Assembly: GCF_003432115.1 (NCBI RefSeq)
Contig: NZ_QWDC01000004.1
Location: 310,765-374,764, forward strand
Source of the DNA: Mucilaginibacter conchicola
Lineage (GTDB): Bacteria; Bacteroidota; Bacteroidia; Sphingobacteriales; Sphingobacteriaceae
Direction: 5' to 3'
Length of the DNA stretch: 64,000 nucleotides
Shown: positions 52,619 to 60,912 of the stretch, piece by piece
Position numbering within the stretch: the stretch's first letter is position 1
Layout: each line of letters starts with the position of its first letter
Position numbers and translations under genes: made by a program
The notes under the pieces: generated by a model
Told to the model about the DNA's origin: nothing
Database searches by the model: none
The model's input: the letters and a program-made list of their open reading frames with translations, nothing else

Positions 52619-53236
52619 ATGAAATTAATATTACCACTGCTATTGTTTTGTTTGGCGCTGGGTAGTGCAAAGGCGCAGGATGATAAACCTGCCCCGCCTG
52701 TACATTTAGGCAAAAATGATACCATCAAGGTATACATGACGAAACTTGACGGTGAACTGGTGCCATGGATAGTGGCCCCGCCGGTTAATATTGTTGAAAC
52801 TCGTATTTTTGCCAGTGAGGCCGACAGATTGGCATACCGCCGCTTGCGATATAACGTTATGAAGGTGCTGCCTTATGCACGTTTTGCTGCCCAACGCTAT
52901 ATTCAGTTACAACGCGAACTTGCACTTACCGGCGATAAAAAGAAGCAGAAAGAGCTGATGAAGGCCTGCGAAAAAGACGTAAAAAACTTATTTAATAAAG
53001 ATATTAAAAACCTTACCATAAGCCAGGGCGAAGTGCTTATTAAACTTGTGAGCCGCGAAACAGGTACCACCAGTTTTGCTTTGGCTAAAGAACTAAAAGG
53101 TGGCTTTAATGCCTTTTTGTTCCAATCCGTTGCCCGTATATTTGGGCACAATCTTAAAGAAACCTATGATGCCTCTGAGGAGCGCGATATTGAAGCTATC
53201 CTTGCAAGTGTAGGATACGTTTCTAACTACAATTAA
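52619..53236 (+). CDS. DUF4294-like secreted protein
   Basis: 205 residues from ATG 52619: signal peptide ending SAKAQ (about 1-19), then an alpha-helical body ('ASEADRLAYRRLRYNVMKVLPYARFAAQ', core YRRLRYNVMKVLPYA) that I recognise as DUF4294, a Bacteroidota family of unknown function. Its stop TAA touches the gpx ATG, so the two are co-transcribed. Confidence 0.8.
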   Translation: MKLILPLLLFCLALGSAKAQDDKPAPPVHLGKNDTIKVYMTKLDGELVPWIVAPPVNIVETRIFASEADRLAYRRLRYNVMKVLPYARFAAQRYIQLQRELALTGDKKKQKELMKACEKDVKNLFNKDIKNLTISQGEVLIKLVSRETGTTSFALAKELKGGFNAFLFQSVARIFGHNLKETYDASEERDIEAILASVGYVSNYN

Positions 53237-53740
53237 ATGGACAGTAAAAGCATCTACCAGTTCACCGTTGAGAAAATTGATGGTGATGTTGTTAATTTAT
53301 CCCAATACAAGAACAAAGTACTTCTGATAGTAAATACGGCATCGCAATGCGGTTTTACCCCCCAACTACAGGATATTGTCGATCTGAAGAAAGAATTTGC
53401 CGGCCAGGATTTCGAAGTACTTGCATTCCCATCAAACGATTTTGGGCAGCAGGAGCCTCTTGAGGGAGCGGCTATCGAAGCGTTTTGCCATAACTACGGT
53501 AACAACTTCCCGCTGTTTGAGAAGATAAGGGTACGTGGCCCGCATGCGCACCCGCTATACCAGTTTCTGGCCGATAAGAAAGCCAATGGTAAAGTAAACG
53601 CCAAACCCCGCTGGAATTTTCATAAATACCTTATAAACAAGCAGGGCGAGGTGGTAGATTTCTATTTCCCGTTCACCAAGCCTACGTCATCAAAAATTAA
53701 AAAGAGCATTAAGCGCCTGCTGGCTGCTGATGCCAGGTAA
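53237..53740 (+). CDS. Glutathione peroxidase-family thiol peroxidase
   Basis: 167 residues with the catalytic C38 in 'NTASQCGFTPQ', and the glutamine and tryptophan helpers in 'AFPSNDFGQQEP' and 'PRWNFHKYL'. Cysteine, not selenocysteine, so it likely works as a thioredoxin-type peroxidase against organic peroxides. It starts one codon after DUF4294 and is followed 20 nt later by bshB1, forming a thiol-defence cluster. Confidence 0.93.
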   Translation: MDSKSIYQFTVEKIDGDVVNLSQYKNKVLLIVNTASQCGFTPQLQDIVDLKKEFAGQDFEVLAFPSNDFGQQEPLEGAAIEAFCHNYGNNFPLFEKIRVRGPHAHPLYQFLADKKANGKVNAKPRWNFHKYLINKQGEVVDFYFPFTKPTSSKIKKSIKRLLAADAR

Positions 53741-53760
53741 TACATCATCTTTTCTGCCAA

Positions 53761-54486
53761 ATGAAATTAGATATTTTAGTTTTACCCGTACACCCCGATG
53801 ATGCCGAACTGGGTTGTGCCGGTACCATCCTTAAGCATATAAAAATGGGCTATAAAGTCGGCATAGCCGACCTTACCCGTGGCGAACTGGGTACACGTGG
53901 CTCTGCCGAGATACGCGATAAAGAAGCAGCAAAAGCTGCCGAAATATTAGGCCTTACCGTTCGCGAGAATCTTTCGCTGCCCGATGGTTTTTTCCAGAAT
54001 ACAAAAGAATATCAGCTGGAAGTGATCGCCATAATACGTAAATACCAGCCGGATATCATCATTACCAATGCCTACCACGATCGCCACCCTGATCATGGCC
54101 GTGCAAACGAACTGGTTGAAGCATCAAGCTTTTTGGCCGGACTGCGCCGTATTGAGACCTTTGACGATAACGGCCAGCCCCAGGAAGCCTGGCGACCAAA
54201 CCAAGTGCTCCATTTTATTCAGGATAGGTACATTAAACCCGATATTATTGTTGATGTTACCGAGTTTTGGGATAAGAAGATAGAAAGCGTTTATGCCTAC
54301 AGCTCACAATTCCATAGCATGGAGTATAATGAGGATGAGCCGCAAACCTACATTTCATCCCCTGAATTTATTGACCAGATAAACGGCCGTGGCCGCGAGT
54401 TTGGCAAAAGTATCAATGCCAAATTCGGCGAAGGCTTTACCTCAAGGAAGATATTGGGCGTGGATGATCTGTTTGATCTGTTGTAG
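53761..54486 (+). CDS. bshB1: Bacillithiol biosynthesis deacetylase
   Basis: Removes the acetyl group from N-acetylglucosaminyl malate in bacillithiol synthesis. 241-residue LmbE-fold zinc enzyme with 'HPDDAELGC' (H11, D13, D14) and 'YHDRHPDHGRANEL'. It also has the C-terminal 'FGEGFTSRKILGVDDLFDLL' (core GEGFTSRKILGV) that separates BshB1 from other LmbE proteins. It follows gpx by 20 nt. bshA and bshC are not in the window. Confidence 0.9.
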   Translation: MKLDILVLPVHPDDAELGCAGTILKHIKMGYKVGIADLTRGELGTRGSAEIRDKEAAKAAEILGLTVRENLSLPDGFFQNTKEYQLEVIAIIRKYQPDIIITNAYHDRHPDHGRANELVEASSFLAGLRRIETFDDNGQPQEAWRPNQVLHFIQDRYIKPDIIVDVTEFWDKKIESVYAYSSQFHSMEYNEDEPQTYISSPEFIDQINGRGREFGKSINAKFGEGFTSRKILGVDDLFDLL

Positions 54487-54544
54487 GTAGAGGTTGGAGA
54501 TTGGTTTTTTATCATTGCGCTGGCGCACGCGTGCCTCTTTCAAT

Positions 54545-54672
54545 TCATTGCCGTCCCATTCATGGGACGGTTAACAAACAAGCTAAGCAGGCTTTAGCCG
54601 AAAACCTGAAGTTTGGCTAAAGCCACCTGCCTCTCCGTTGCGGAGACCGTTGGCTAAAGCCAACGGCAATGA
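54545..54672. repeat. Nested hairpin element (family H)
   Basis: The outer arms tcattgccgt (54545) and acggcaatga (ending 54672) are perfect inverted repeats. Within are ccgtcccattcatgggacgg (54551-54570), the pair ggctttagcc / ggctaaagcc (54590-54624), and ccgttggctaaagccaacgg (54647-54666). It makes up most of the gap between bshB1 and the next terminator. Confidence 0.75.
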
Positions 54673-54690
54673 GAAAAAATATGGATTCAA

Positions 54691-54724
54691 CAAAGAAGGC
54701 CGTTCATTTGAACGGCCTTCTTTG
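54691..54724 (-). terminator. Strong intrinsic terminator
   Basis: A perfect 16-bp stem caaagaaggccgttca / tgaacggccttctttg around tt. It directly adjoins the stop of the minus-strand gene at 54725. Confidence 0.8.
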
Positions 54725-55162
54725 TTATGCTCCTACGTACTCAAAACGATTACTATCGTTGTTGCGTTCGCGGCGCAGTTTGTTTTCTTTTGATAGTTTG
54801 AGCAGGATGCCGGATAATTCTGATGTTTTAAAATCCGAATTGAATTTTTCGCGGCAGTATTCGGCAATAGCCGATATCGAGTGTGGTGTCCTGAAATAAT
54901 CGCTGGTAAGCAGTTGGTTCAATACTTTGGTAGCACCTGGCTTTTTGCGGTTATTTGCATCGTCATCATGTTCGCCGCCGGCCGCTCGTCTTCCCCGTTT
55001 ATTGAAAACTTCTGATCCTTCCGCTTCACCTTTCTCTGCCTCTATCATCTCGTCTAAAAGCCTTTCTACAACTTTAACCTGTACTGCTTCAGACTGGAAA
55101 GAATTAACAACTTCAGCAAGCTCTGTAAGTTGTTTTTTTAATTTTTCAATATATCTGTTCAT
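54725..55162 (-). CDS. Unknown protein, possible winged-helix C-terminus
   Basis: 145 residues, not recognised. The N-terminus (about 1-42) is a coiled-coil-like helix with regular leucine/valine spacing. The middle (about 43-75) is charged and low-complexity with a basic patch (KRGRRAAGGEHDDD). The C-terminus (about 76-145, 'LNQLLTSDYFRTPHSISAIA' to 'KLSKENKLRRERN') looks like a small helix-turn-helix fold, so a DNA- or RNA-linked role is possible. Single-gene unit bounded by a strong terminator and an A/T-rich upstream region. Confidence 0.7.
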   Translation of the reverse strand: MNRYIEKLKKQLTELAEVVNSFQSEAVQVKVVERLLDEMIEAEKGEAEGSEVFNKRGRRAAGGEHDDDANNRKKPGATKVLNQLLTSDYFRTPHSISAIAEYCREKFNSDFKTSELSGILLKLSKENKLRRERNNDSNRFEYVGA

Positions 55163-55284
55163 CTCTCTAAATATCCTCTCTTCTATAATCTTAATACGTC
55201 ACAGGCGATGAAATAATAACAGCCGTTATTAAATATATTATTATAACGCCGCCGTGTAATTATATTATCTTAACTATACAAAAA

Positions 55285-55313
55285 AAGCGCCTTTCAGTTA
55301 CATGAAGGCGCTT
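55285..55313 (-). terminator. Intrinsic terminator of the lat gene
   Basis: aagcgccttt / gaaggcgctt hairpin with an A-tract on the plus-strand left side (T-tract on the minus strand), 24 nt past the lat stop. Confidence 0.75.
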
Positions 55314-55336
55314 GTAGCAATATTATTACAAATTAA

Positions 55337-56668
55337 CTATAGCTTTGGTAATATCTGTTCCATTACACCAAGGCCGGCATCAATGTTTTCTTTCTCGATA
55401 ATAAGCGCAGGCCTAAAGCGTATGGTTTTATCGCCACAGCCCAGGAACATTACATGTTGCTGTAAGCCCAGGTCCATAAAGCGGTTACGGGTGGCTGCAT
55501 CAGGGAAATCAAAGGCCGTTAACAGGCCCTTGCCGCGCACATTGGTGATATTATTGTTTTTAGCAGCAATATCTTTTAAGCGCTGTTGCAGGTAAGCACC
55601 GGTTTCGGCGGCTTTATCGCAAAGCTTATCTTCTTCTATAATATCTAATATTTTGGCCGAGCGTACCATATCTACCAGGTTACCGCCCCAGGTAGAGTTA
55701 ATGCGCGATGAAGTATTAAATACGTTATGCTCTACCTCATCTACACGCGTGCCGGCTAAAATACCACACACCTGCATCTTTTTACCGAAGGCAATAATAT
55801 CCGGCCTTGCCTTGTCGCCAAAGTGCTCATGCAGCCAGAATTTTCCGCTTAAGCCCACGCCGGTTTGCACTTCATCGTAGATCAGTAGGGCATCGTTCTC
55901 ATCAGCCAGTATGCGTAGTTGCTCCAAAAACTCCTGGCGCACGTGCTTATCGCCACCCTCAGATTGTACAGGCTCTATGATGATGGCACAGATATCATCT
56001 TTGTTGTCTACAAACGCTTGTTTTATCTGGGCGATAGATTGATCCTCACGGAATATCAGATCCTGCAGGTTATCATCCGTAAGCGGGAAACGAATCTCTG
56101 GCACAGATACCCTTGGCCAGTCGAATTTGGCGAACCATTTGGTTTTAACAGGCTGTGTGTTGGTTAAACTCAAGGTATAACCCGAGCGACCATGAAAAGC
56201 ATGTTCAAAGTGCAATACTTTATGGCCTTTTTCTTCGGTGTAGCCTTTGGCGAAGTTTTTCTGTACCTTCCAGTCCATAGCGGTTTTTAATGCGTTTTCG
56301 ATGGCTAAAGAACCACCAGCAATAAAGAAGGCATGCGGCAGGTAATCGGGGATGCCTACACGATCAAAGGTGTCAACAAATTGGGCGTATTGTTCGGTGT
56401 AGATGTCAGAGTTTGATGGGTTGGTTAATGCCGCCAGCATCAGGTTCTTTTTAAAACCTTCATCATTCAGCATTTTGGGGTGATTGTAGCCCAGTGGCAC
56501 CGACGCAAAGCAGGTGAAAAAGTCTAACAGGGTACGGTTGTTCTTAGCGTCGTAAATGTGTACGCCCTGGCTGCGTTCCATATCAAAAGTAAGATCGAAA
56601 CCATCGGCTAAAATATGTTTGCTCAAAGTATCATGAACAGTTTGCGGAGTAACTTTCATTTGGTGCAT
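55337..56668 (-). CDS. lat: L-lysine 6-transaminase
   Basis: A class III PLP aminotransferase of 443 residues that moves the lysine epsilon-amino group to 2-oxoglutarate. 'EPVQSEGGDKHVRQEFLEQL', 'LIYDEVQTGVGLSGKFW' (cofactor aspartate) and the PLP lysine in 'DIIAFGKKMQVCG' are present. The 'LLDFFTCFASVPLGYNHP' segment is typical of LAT rather than ornithine or acetylornithine enzymes, but the reaction is inferred from the family. Start ATG 56668; M4 at 56659 is possible. A -7 box lies 22 nt upstream. Confidence 0.9.
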   Translation of the reverse strand: MHQMKVTPQTVHDTLSKHILADGFDLTFDMERSQGVHIYDAKNNRTLLDFFTCFASVPLGYNHPKMLNDEGFKKNLMLAALTNPSNSDIYTEQYAQFVDTFDRVGIPDYLPHAFFIAGGSLAIENALKTAMDWKVQKNFAKGYTEEKGHKVLHFEHAFHGRSGYTLSLTNTQPVKTKWFAKFDWPRVSVPEIRFPLTDDNLQDLIFREDQSIAQIKQAFVDNKDDICAIIIEPVQSEGGDKHVRQEFLEQLRILADENDALLIYDEVQTGVGLSGKFWLHEHFGDKARPDIIAFGKKMQVCGILAGTRVDEVEHNVFNTSSRINSTWGGNLVDMVRSAKILDIIEEDKLCDKAAETGAYLQQRLKDIAAKNNNITNVRGKGLLTAFDFPDAATRNRFMDLGLQQHVMFLGCGDKTIRFRPALIIEKENIDAGLGVMEQILPKL

Positions 56669-56690
56669 GTACAGGTATATTGGTTTATAT

Positions 56691-56698
56691 CAAATATA
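56691..56698 (-). promoter_or_regulatory. -7 box (TATATTTG) for lat
   Basis: CAAATATA on the plus strand, 22 nt before the minus-strand ATG at 56668. It is the only gene-related signal I see at the start of the 620-nt gap 56669-57288. Confidence 0.55.
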
Positions 56699-56904
56699 GG
56701 GAAATGCCCACAGGAACGGTAGTTTTGCGGTTTTTGAACCGTAAGGCCAAAAAGTAACTTTAAATTAACTAAACCTGTTTTTTGTACCGATGTGCAGACT
56801 GGTATGAAAATATTTTTCAAAAAAAATGCGCAAAGGTGGCTTTTCGACTTGCTATTTCGGGTAGGGTAGCTCGTATGGAGCAAAAGAATTTCAGTGATGA
56901 TTAG

Positions 56905-57027
56905 CTACAAAGCGGTAGCCCCTACGGGGCAACATGGTAGAGAGCGTAAGTGATAATAAGTTATAATAGCCTTCTGCATGCAATTACAAAACAAATCCAA
57001 TGTCCCTTAGGGACTATCGCTTTGTAG
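56905..57027. repeat. Family I element (CTACAAAGCG ... CGCTTTGTAG)
   Basis: Perfect 10-bp outer arms, with inner hairpins gtagcccctacggggc and gtcccttagggac. It continues into 'ggtaggagctacccct' to about 57073. Part of the 620-nt gene-free gap between lat and the LolA-like gene. Confidence 0.7.
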
Positions 57028-57120
57028 AAAAAATATTGAACGAGATTTTGCTCGGTAGGAGCTACCCCTAAAGGCATTTGCTCATCAATTGATGAATCTA
57101 TATTAAGTCGCTTGTGCAGT

Positions 57121-57261
57121 TGACTCATCCCGACATCGCTGGAGCTTGTCGGCCCTCTCTACGCAAGCGTAAAGAGGGTAAAGAAGTAGATATTTTTCTT
57201 ACCCTCTTTGCTGCAAGCAGCAGAGAGGGTGGTCGAGCGAAGTAAAGACCGGGTGAGTCAA
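57121..57261. repeat. Family F element (TGACTCATCCCG ... CGGGTGAGTCA)
   Basis: The outer arms tgactcatcccg and cgggtgagtca are inverted; inside, ccctctctacgcaagc and taaagagggtaaagaa face tcttaccctcttt and gcagagagggt. Related to 31001-31118. The remaining part of the gap before 57289 shows nothing else. Confidence 0.7.
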
Positions 57262-57288
57262 ATATAAAATTGACAATTACCCCGATAT

Positions 57289-57960
57289 TTATCGCAAATC
57301 AACCAATTCGGCCTTCGGATAAGCTTTCTTATCAAACGTAAACACACTCTCGGCAACCTTTACATTTGGGGTAAAGCTGCGCAGGGCATAGGTGTACTTG
57401 CTGCCGTTCTTATCAAATATCTGGGCGCTGTACAGCTGGTTCTTAGCCTTGTCTATCATCAGCCTCACTTTAAAATAGCTCGATTTTTCGGCAGTAGGGG
57501 TAAGGTCAATCACCTGGTAGGTTTTGCCGCCTGCTGTTTGCAGGCCGGTGTAAATGTATTTGTAGCCGCTTTCGTAAATAGTAAAGATCTTGCCGGGATT
57601 AAAGCCCTCCTCGCTGTTATCGGCGTTGCTCAGCTGCACCTCGTTGGCATCCTGTAGATACGTCCATTGGCTTTTACCATCGCTGATAATTTCCTGGTTA
57701 ACCGTTTTTTTGCCCGGCTCCAAAACCGTTACTTTATACTTATTGGTTTTTGCACTGGATATAAGGGTACCGCTTTGGGTTGATTTGAAATTGGCCTGCT
57801 GATTATCAATACTCAGCGTAAAATCGGCTTTAACTACATTGTAAGTGCGGTATTGCTTGCTCAGTTTATTTAAGATGTTTTTTGCTTCAACATCTTTTTG
57901 GGCAAAGGCTGATGTTACGGTTATTGCGGATAATAATATATATGCGAAAAACTTTTTCAT
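57289..57960 (-). CDS. LolA-like outer-membrane lipoprotein carrier
   Basis: 223 residues with signal peptide (to SAFAQ, about 20). The mature part 'NILNKLSKQYRTYNVVKADFTLSIDNQ' (core YNVVKADFTL) and repeated beta strands match the LolA/LolB half-barrel that ferries lipoproteins through the periplasm. Bacteroidota LolA-like proteins are common next to ftsK, as here (76 nt downstream of it on the same strand). Role inferred from fold and neighbour. Confidence 0.85.
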   Translation of the reverse strand: MKKFFAYILLSAITVTSAFAQKDVEAKNILNKLSKQYRTYNVVKADFTLSIDNQQANFKSTQSGTLISSAKTNKYKVTVLEPGKKTVNQEIISDGKSQWTYLQDANEVQLSNADNSEEGFNPGKIFTIYESGYKYIYTGLQTAGGKTYQVIDLTPTAEKSSYFKVRLMIDKAKNQLYSAQIFDKNGSKYTYALRSFTPNVKVAESVFTFDKKAYPKAELVDLR

Positions 57961-58036
57961 GTACGGTATAAATTTAAAAGCACACTGATAACCATTATGC
58001 TGTATAATGGTTTAGAGCGATAGCAGATAAATTGGT

Positions 58037-60643
58037 TTAATCGCGCGGTTTTTGTAATTCTTCAAGGTGGCGCTCAAGGCTGTACTCATCAGGAAATAAT
58101 ACCTCACGAGCTTTGCTGCCCTCAAACGGGCCTACAATACCGGCAGCTTCCAGCTGATCGATAATACGGCCTGCACGGTTATAACCTAACTTCATTTTAC
58201 GCTGAATGAGCGATGTAGAACCTTGCTGATGCAGTACAATTAATCGTGCAGCTTCTTCAAACATCGAATCGCGGTCATCCGGATCAAAATCTTTAGGGCT
58301 GCTTCCGGCTTCGCCGTCGCCAACATACTCAGGCAGTAACAGGGCGGTAGGGTAGCCACGCTGATTGCCAATAAAGTCTGATATTTTCTCTACCTCAGGC
58401 GTATCTACAAAGGCACACTGCAAACGGATGAGATCGCTGCCTGTAGATAACAACATATCCCCGCGACCGATCAACTGATCGGCACCGCCCGCATCCAGGA
58501 TGGTGCGCGAATCTATTTTAGATAATACCCTGAACGCTAAACGAGCCGGGAAGTTGGCTTTAATAGTACCCGTAATAACGTTAACCGAAGGCCTCTGCGT
58601 AGCAATAACCAGGTGGATACCCACCGCACGGGCCAGTTGCGCCAAACGGGCAATAGGCTGCTCAACCTCTTTACCGGCGGTCATCATCAGGTCGGCAAAC
58701 TCATCAATTACCAGTACAATAAATGGCAGGTAACGGTGTTTCTCGGGGTCGCTTATTTTACGGTTTACGTATTTGGCGTTGTACTCTTTAAGGTTACGTA
58801 CCTGTGCATCTTTCAGCAGATCGTAACGCTGGTCCATCTCAATACAAAGGGAGTTGAGGGTGTTTACCACCTTTTTGGTATCGGTGATAATGGCATCGCT
58901 CTCATCGGGCAGTTTAGCCAAAAAGTGCCTTTCTATCTTGCGGAAAAGCGTTAACTCTACCTTTTTAGGATCCACCAACACGAACTTTAGCTCGGCAGGG
59001 TGGCGCTTGTATAGCAGCGATACCAGGATAGCATTGATACCAACCGATTTACCCTGGCCGGTAGCACCCGCAACCAGTAAGTGGGGCATCTTAGCCAAAT
59101 CGGCAATAAATACTTCGTTAGAGATGGTTTTACCCAGCGCAATTGGCAGATCCATGGTGTTACTCTGCCATTTTTCGGTAGCCAGTACTGATCGCATGGA
59201 AACCATCTCGGGGTGTTGGTTTGGTACCTCTATACCTATAGTACCTTTACCCGGCATGGGCGCTATGATACGGATACCCAACGCAGCAAGGCTAAGGGCG
59301 ATATCGTCCTCTAAGTTTTTAATTTTAGAGATCCGCACGCCCGGCGCAGGGATAATTTCATACAACGTAACCGTTGGGCCGATGGTGGCTTTTATCTTAT
59401 CTATCTCGATATTGTAGTGGTTAAGCGTCTCAACAATTTTGTTCTTGTTGGCTTCCAGCTCGTCCGCATCTACCGAAATTTTAGCCGTGCCGTAGTTCTC
59501 TAACAGATCTAACGTTGGCAGTTTGTATGATGCCAGCTCCAGCTTATGATCATACGTACCGAATTGCTCTACCAGGCTTTTGGCTTTATCGGTGTCGCTT
59601 TCCTCGATGCTCATCACCGGGTTAGGGCGCTCTACATCAATAGTAAACGGTATTTCAGTTTCTTCCTCAACTTCCTGCACTTTTTCAGGCACAGGCGTTA
59701 CCTCTGGTGTAAGCACAACAGGCTCGTGGTAAGTGTTTACCGGTGTAGGCATCACCTGCTGCTGCATTACAGGTTCAACAACTGCGGCAGCGGCAGCTTC
59801 TGCAGCCAACATATCTTTAATACGGTTGTTGGCGCCATTGCGCGGCCATTCAACAGGGATAGAAATATCTTCGTTCTCCAACTCAACAGGCTCCGGCGCT
59901 ATTACAGGAGCAACATCATCATTAAGGCGCTGCTTGCGGGCAGGTAATTTAAAGTCGATGTTGTAAGCGATAACCAATACGGCCAGCGCCAAAAATATAA
60001 GCAGGAAACCTGTACCTGATTGGCCTATCTGCGCAGCCAGCAAGCGGTTGGTCCAGAAACCGAAGTTACCCTCGGCAAAGTGCGGATAGTCTGACACGAA
60101 GGCGTGTACAAAACCAATGGTTACCGATAAAAATACAATACTGAAAAGCGTATACGCCAGCATTTTGCTTACCGAGAATAGCCTGATCTTGAACAACAAG
60201 CGGTAACCTATAATAAAGAAGATGAACACGAACAGGAACGAGGCCACACCAAACCACTCAAAAATAAACTGGTTTGATAGCAGCGCGCCGAATTTACCCA
60301 GCCAGTTGTCAACCACAGGGTTGGCTACGCCGTTCTCTATGAGCTCTTTGGTGGTTTTAAACAGGTTGCCCCAACCGCCGTTGGCTTTTGATACATAGCT
60401 TTGGTCCTGTTGCCAGGTGAACAGGTAGGATGTGAAGGCGATAAGGAAAAACACCGACAACACCAGCGAGAACAGGCCAACTATTTTGATGATACGGCCA
60501 TCGCGCAGGTTAAACATGGGCAGGCGCTCGGTTTGCTGCTGCCTTGCAGGGCGCTCGCGTTGTGGTTTTTTACCGCCGGTTTCGCGTGGCTGATTTTCTT
60601 CTTTAAAGCTGTTAGATCGAAATTGATTTCCTTTGACCGGCAT
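58037..60643 (-). CDS. ftsK: DNA translocase FtsK/SpoIIIE
   Basis: 868 residues: four membrane helices (about 50-215), a proline/glutamate-rich linker (about 240-350), then the RecA-like motor with Walker A GATGQGKSVG, Walker B 'IVLVIDEFADLMM', and the C-terminal gamma winged helix ('STSLIQRKMKLGYNRAGRIID', core IQRKMKLGYNRAGR) that reads KOPS-like sites. It pumps chromosome ends through the division septum. Linker shorter than in E. coli FtsK, as usual in the phylum. Start ATG 60643 with -7 box 19 nt upstream. Confidence 0.96.
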   Translation of the reverse strand: MPVKGNQFRSNSFKEENQPRETGGKKPQRERPARQQQTERLPMFNLRDGRIIKIVGLFSLVLSVFFLIAFTSYLFTWQQDQSYVSKANGGWGNLFKTTKELIENGVANPVVDNWLGKFGALLSNQFIFEWFGVASFLFVFIFFIIGYRLLFKIRLFSVSKMLAYTLFSIVFLSVTIGFVHAFVSDYPHFAEGNFGFWTNRLLAAQIGQSGTGFLLIFLALAVLVIAYNIDFKLPARKQRLNDDVAPVIAPEPVELENEDISIPVEWPRNGANNRIKDMLAAEAAAAAVVEPVMQQQVMPTPVNTYHEPVVLTPEVTPVPEKVQEVEEETEIPFTIDVERPNPVMSIEESDTDKAKSLVEQFGTYDHKLELASYKLPTLDLLENYGTAKISVDADELEANKNKIVETLNHYNIEIDKIKATIGPTVTLYEIIPAPGVRISKIKNLEDDIALSLAALGIRIIAPMPGKGTIGIEVPNQHPEMVSMRSVLATEKWQSNTMDLPIALGKTISNEVFIADLAKMPHLLVAGATGQGKSVGINAILVSLLYKRHPAELKFVLVDPKKVELTLFRKIERHFLAKLPDESDAIITDTKKVVNTLNSLCIEMDQRYDLLKDAQVRNLKEYNAKYVNRKISDPEKHRYLPFIVLVIDEFADLMMTAGKEVEQPIARLAQLARAVGIHLVIATQRPSVNVITGTIKANFPARLAFRVLSKIDSRTILDAGGADQLIGRGDMLLSTGSDLIRLQCAFVDTPEVEKISDFIGNQRGYPTALLLPEYVGDGEAGSSPKDFDPDDRDSMFEEAARLIVLHQQGSTSLIQRKMKLGYNRAGRIIDQLEAAGIVGPFEGSKAREVLFPDEYSLERHLEELQKPRD

Positions 60644-60662
60644 CCTTCACTCGTGGTTTTTG

Positions 60663-60670
60663 CAAATATA
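60663..60670 (-). promoter_or_regulatory. -7 box (TATATTTG) for ftsK
   Basis: CAAATATA on the plus strand, 19 nt from the minus-strand ATG at 60643. No -33 TTTG at the ideal distance. Confidence 0.55.
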
Positions 60671-60729
60671 AAGTTATTCAAAATCTAAGAAGAAACAATA
60701 ATGCAGCAGTTGGCAGTTTGTTAATAATT

Positions 60730-60845
60730 GTCATGGTGAGCCTGTCGAACCACTTGGCCCTTGTTGGTGTTGTCACCAACAAGCCGCGTTCAGGTGAAGC
60801 GTTAGAGCCTTGCATATATGTTGTTGGTGACAACACCAACAAGGG
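60730..60845. repeat. Half family C element joined to a perfect 25-bp GTTGGTG inverted repeat
   Basis: 60730-60755 is a family C left half (tgtcatggtgagcctgtcga). It runs into 60758-60782, whose exact 25-bp reverse complement is 60821-60845. Each arm contains its own palindrome ttgttggtg ttgt caccaacaa. The 38-nt centre is not symmetric. It lies in the 269-nt gap between ftsK and the barrel gene, where no gene is visible. Confidence 0.85.
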
Positions 60846-60912
60846 CGGAGATATTTAAAATAAAAAGATACGCCTGTTACCAAACGTACCTTTTCAATAT
60901 CAAGAGGTTTAT

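Noticed and set aside
60758-60845. Large hairpin as an intrinsic terminator of the barrel gene (minus strand)
   Set aside because: No T-tract follows on either strand, and the arms are 38 nt apart. It fits a repeat element better.
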